A DNA stretch of 64,000 nt from the NCBI GenBank assembly GCA_913009895.1, contig CAJVXY010000007.1, positions 22,901 through 86,900 of the forward strand, read 5' to 3'. This stretch comes from an uncultured Acidiferrobacteraceae bacterium (GTDB lineage: Bacteria; Pseudomonadota; Gammaproteobacteria; Acidiferrobacterales; SZUA-150). Made by a program: the position numbers and the translations under genes. Of this stretch, positions 60,968 through 64,000 are shown piece after piece. The stretch's first letter is position 1; each line of letters begins with the position of its first letter. The notes below the pieces were generated by a model. It saw only the letters and a list, made by a program, of their open reading frames with translations, did no database searches and had not been told where the DNA came from.

Positions 60968-62482
60968 CTAGTGGGATTTATTGGCTTCTTTTGTGTTCCC
61001 CGGACCGTGGATTTCCAGGATACGGGCCTCAAGTCCTGCCTTTAAGTACTTGTTATCACCAGCAAATTTAATGGCAAGCTGTAACTGTTTGATCGCCTTA
61101 AAGGGCGAGCCTCTTAGATAGTGATACTCGGCAAGGGCCTGATGACTGGCTAACTTGTCACCAATGCTGCCTGCTGCCTGGGACAACATTTTGTATAAAG
61201 CCGGGTCGGTGGGACGCTGCTTAATGGTAGTTTTCAGGATTTTAATGGCTTTTTTTGGTTTTTCTGCCTTGACCAGGGTATTAATGTAACTATTTTGCAA
61301 GGCCGTGTTCGTGGGCGCTTTTTTATAAGCGGACCGGATTAATTTTATTGCTAATTTTGGTTTTCCAGCCTGTAACTCGTTTTCGGCCTCTATGATTTGA
61401 TAGTTAATTTGCCCTGGTTTACGGGCACGAAGTTGATTGATAACGGTTCGTGCCCTGCCGTACTGCCGGTCACGAGTCAGGGCGATGGCAAAACCATATT
61501 CCTCGGCATTTCTATTGGAATAACGTTTCTGTTTCAGGTTACTGTCAAATCTTGCCACAGCCGTGCGCGGTGACTCTTCGCTTTGGGCACGAATTTTTGC
61601 CCGGATATGATGAAAAGCGCTGCTAGGGGGTGATTTTTGGGTATTGTATCTATCGGCACGGTCTTGTGTTTCGGCAATTCGCCGGATTGTAAGTGGATGG
61701 GTGCGCAGGAATTCAGGTAAATTTGTGTCATACAAGCGACTCCAGTTCATCATTTTTTTGAAAAAACGGGGCATGGCCTGGGCGTCGTAGCCTGCTTTTA
61801 CCAGCAGATCTATGCCTAGCCGATCCGCTTCTTCTTCAAAGGCCCGGGTGAAGTTAATTTGATTTTGCGCGCTGCCTGCAGTCGACAGGGCAATGGCAGC
61901 TGTTCCAGCCTGGGTTTCGCCGGCCTGGAACAATAGTAATGCCGCGAGTATCCCGAGCATGGTGGCACTTACTCCTTTTTCCTGGGCCACCATCATGCGC
62001 GGAATATGACGCTGGTTGATATGGGCGACTTCATGGGCCAGTACCGATGCCAGCTCGTCCTCAGATTCAGTTGTCAGAATCAGTCCGGTATTCACCACAA
62101 TGAAACCCCCCGGCACTGCAAAGGCATTTAGTGCTGGATTATCAACAATGTAGAAAGAAAAAGGGTGCCGGATACGGTCGCTTTGCGCGACAATTCGGTT
62201 ACCAATCCCCCTGATATACTGAATTAGCTCAGGGTCCTGACTAAATTTTAACTGGTGTATTGCCTGGCGCATGAAATTTTGACCAAGTGCCAGTTCTTGC
62301 GCCGGTGAAATTAAGGCGCCAGAGGAATCTCCCAGGTCAGGTAGTGCGGTTTCTTCATGGGCATATAACTTTGCGTTGCCGGAAATAAACACAAGCACGG
62401 CCAGAAACAGGAAAATCAGGCCCATTTTTGAGTTGTATGCTATTGGTTTATGCATCGAAAATATTTTGAGAAAACACGTCAT
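60968..62482 (-). CDS. M48-family metalloprotease with TPR region (BepA-like)
   Basis: VLAHEVAHINQRHIPRMM; EEEADRLGIDLLVKAGYDAQAMPRFFKKM; C-terminal TPRs. Confidence 0.92.
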   Translation of the reverse strand: MTCFLKIFSMHKPIAYNSKMGLIFLFLAVLVFISGNAKLYAHEETALPDLGDSSGALISPAQELALGQNFMRQAIHQLKFSQDPELIQYIRGIGNRIVAQSDRIRHPFSFYIVDNPALNAFAVPGGFIVVNTGLILTTESEDELASVLAHEVAHINQRHIPRMMVAQEKGVSATMLGILAALLLFQAGETQAGTAAIALSTAGSAQNQINFTRAFEEEADRLGIDLLVKAGYDAQAMPRFFKKMMNWSRLYDTNLPEFLRTHPLTIRRIAETQDRADRYNTQKSPPSSAFHHIRAKIRAQSEESPRTAVARFDSNLKQKRYSNRNAEEYGFAIALTRDRQYGRARTVINQLRARKPGQINYQIIEAENELQAGKPKLAIKLIRSAYKKAPTNTALQNSYINTLVKAEKPKKAIKILKTTIKQRPTDPALYKMLSQAAGSIGDKLASHQALAEYHYLRGSPFKAIKQLQLAIKFAGDNKYLKAGLEARILEIHGPGNTKEANKSH

Positions 62483-62649
62483 TAGGGTACTAGATTGCGG
62501 TTTATTTTCTTGTATTTCAAGATGTTATTTCGAAGCTCGATTCTTGTAAAAAATGGGGGTATGCTGCGACCATCCGAATCTTATAATATTATTATTTTAT
62601 TATGTATGTCGGCAGAAAGTGGTAACAAGAAATTCCCCGAGGAGAAATA

Positions 62650-62883
62650 ATGTCCAATTTTGATCAAGAGCTCGACGCGCGTGGGCTCAATTGCCCGCTA
62701 CCGATACTAAGAGCCAAAAAGGCCTTAAACGATCTCACCGGTGGCCAGGTACTGCGGATTATTGCCACGGATCCGGGCTCAGTGAAAGATTTCCAGGCCT
62801 TTGCCAAACAAACCGGCAATGAGTTACTGGAGTCAGGTGAAACAGACGGCGAATTTACATTTTTAATCAAAAAAGCGGGCTAA
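62650..62883 (+). CDS. tusA: Sulfurtransferase TusA family protein
   Basis: ELDARGLNCPLPILRAKKALNDLTGGQVLRIIATDPGSVKDFQAFAKQTGNELLES. Confidence 0.95.
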   Translation: MSNFDQELDARGLNCPLPILRAKKALNDLTGGQVLRIIATDPGSVKDFQAFAKQTGNELLESGETDGEFTFLIKKAG

Positions 62884-62904
62884 TTTGTTAGCTCGCTTTT
62901 TTTT
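62869..62904 (+). terminator. Intrinsic terminator overlapping the tusA stop codon
   Basis: AAAAAAGCGGGCTAA-TTTG-TTAGCTCGCTTTTTTTT. Confidence 0.85.
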
Positions 62905-62956
62905 GTCCCGGGTTTATTAAATAGCAACTTGCACAGTAAGGTATCAGGAGAGAAAT

Positions 62957-63436
62957 ATGGCAGATAAAAAAATGGCTTTAATCGCAACCAAGGGCACGCT
63001 GGATTGGGCCTATCCCCCGTTTATCCTGGCTTCCACAGCCGCTGCATTGGGTTATGACGTCGAGATCTTTTTCACTTTTTACGGTCTCCAGCTTTTGAAA
63101 AAAAACCTGAATCTCAAGGTTAGCCCCCTGGGTAATCCTGGTATGCCCATGCCCATGGCTATGGACAAGTGGTTTCCGGTATTAGGGACGGCACTGCCTG
63201 GTATGGAAAGTGTCATGACCATGATGATGAAGCAAAAAATGAAATCAAAAGGTGTTGCCAGTGTTGAAGAGTTGCGCAGCCTGAGTCTTGAAGCCGGGGT
63301 TAGAATGATTGGCTGTCAAATGACGGTTGACCTGTTTGATTTCAAACCAAACGATTTTATTGACGGTGTAACATTTGGCGGGGCCTCGACGTTTATGGGT
63401 TTTGCCGGCGATTCGGACGTATCACTGTTTGTCTAA
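62957..63436 (+). CDS. DsrE2-like DsrE/DsrF/DrsH family sulfur-trafficking protein
   Basis: KKMALIATKGTLDWAYPPFILASTAAALGYDVEIFFTFYGLQLLKK...LGNPGMPMPMAMDKWFP...AGVRMIGCQMTVDLF; follows tusA. Confidence 0.92.
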   Translation: MADKKMALIATKGTLDWAYPPFILASTAAALGYDVEIFFTFYGLQLLKKNLNLKVSPLGNPGMPMPMAMDKWFPVLGTALPGMESVMTMMMKQKMKSKGVASVEELRSLSLEAGVRMIGCQMTVDLFDFKPNDFIDGVTFGGASTFMGFAGDSDVSLFV

Positions 63437-63471
63437 TTACCGAGTCGAGACATGTTAAACATCAAGAAACT

Positions 63472-63500
63472 AAAAAAGGGACAGCAAATGTCCCTTTTTT
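63472..63500 (+). terminator. Intrinsic terminator after dsrE2
   Basis: AAAAAAGGGACA-GCAAA-TGTCCCTTTTTT. Confidence 0.92.
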
Positions 63501-63845
63501 ATTGGTTAAATTTTAAAAATCTTGACCAAATTTTCAAAAAAATACGTTAATAACATTTTTTGATATTGTATATTGTGATTAATATCAAGAAAACTTTTTA
63601 TTAAAGTTAAGTAACAATAAGCACAGATACATCAAAACACAGGAGGTAAGCTTTCGTAAGAAATTGTTAACTATCACTGATATCACATACTAAATAAAAT
63701 AAATAAAATGTATCGGTTTGTTGTTTTTTCGCACGGGCTTCTATAAGAAATTGATATAGAAATTCGCGAATACGAATTACCAAACAATTGCAGACAGTTT
63801 AAGTCAAAAAACATTAATTGTGATCGGACTTCTGAGGAGGAGAAA

Positions 63846-64000
63846 ATGCCAAATAAGCAAGATATGCCAAATATATTTAGTCCAAAAAGTTTCAGACTGG
63901 CTAAACCAGTATTGAAATCCGTACTGGTGCTAACGACGGCCAGCCTGATGATTATCCCGCAAATCAGCTCGGCCACCAACGGTATGAATATGGAAGGTTA
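63846..64000 (+). CDS. Outer-membrane transport protein, FadL/TodX-like, N-terminus (3' truncated by window)
   Basis: GAGGAG before ATG; signal peptide then mature start ATNGMNMEGY, typical of the OMPP1/FadL family. Confidence 0.65.
   Translation, partial: MPNKQDMPNIFSPKSFRLAKPVLKSVLVLTTASLMIIPQISSATNGMNMEG

Overview
This 64 kb window looks like a chromosomal segment from a sulfur-oxidising, probably autotrophic gammaproteobacterium. It starts inside tuf and runs through the complete S10-spc-alpha ribosomal superoperon (rpsJ to rplQ, with secY, rpmJ and rpoA). It continues with a sodium:solute symporter, an OmpA-like lipoprotein, uvrA, a YajR-like MFS transporter and ssb. An accessory stretch follows: DUF5666-like lipoproteins around a DUF6502-like protein, HIT, a FetAB-like ABC pair, an HU-like protein, an Aas-like acyltransferase and an amidohydrolase. 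Next come fmdB-like, DUF502 and aspS, a repeat-rich lipoprotein, nadA, yebC-ruvCAB, ybgC-tolQRAB-pal-cpoB, queE-queC, a YeeE/YedE transporter, tRNA-Lys(UUU), an lpxD-like gene, an HD-GYP protein and phosphoribulokinase. The window ends with soxXYZA+soxB, an M48 peptidase, tusA-dsrE2 and the start of a FadL-like gene. The strongest non-routine signals are: (1) a 165-bp MITE-like element with 24-bp TIRs, an 11-bp perfect target duplication and a nested 29-bp hairpin next to tRNA-Lys; (2) an Aas-like PlsC/AMP-binding fusion whose adenylation motifs are lost and which stops at the hinge; (3) seven 48-aa repeats in a lipoprotein gene bracketed by 28-bp direct repeats; (4) an intrinsic terminator embedded in the 5' end of cpoB; (5) a histone-H1-like tail on ribosomal protein L17; (6) a DUF6502/DUF5666 lipoprotein locus. 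No CRISPR array, prophage or complete IS was seen. All family names come from recognising protein motifs; no database search was run.
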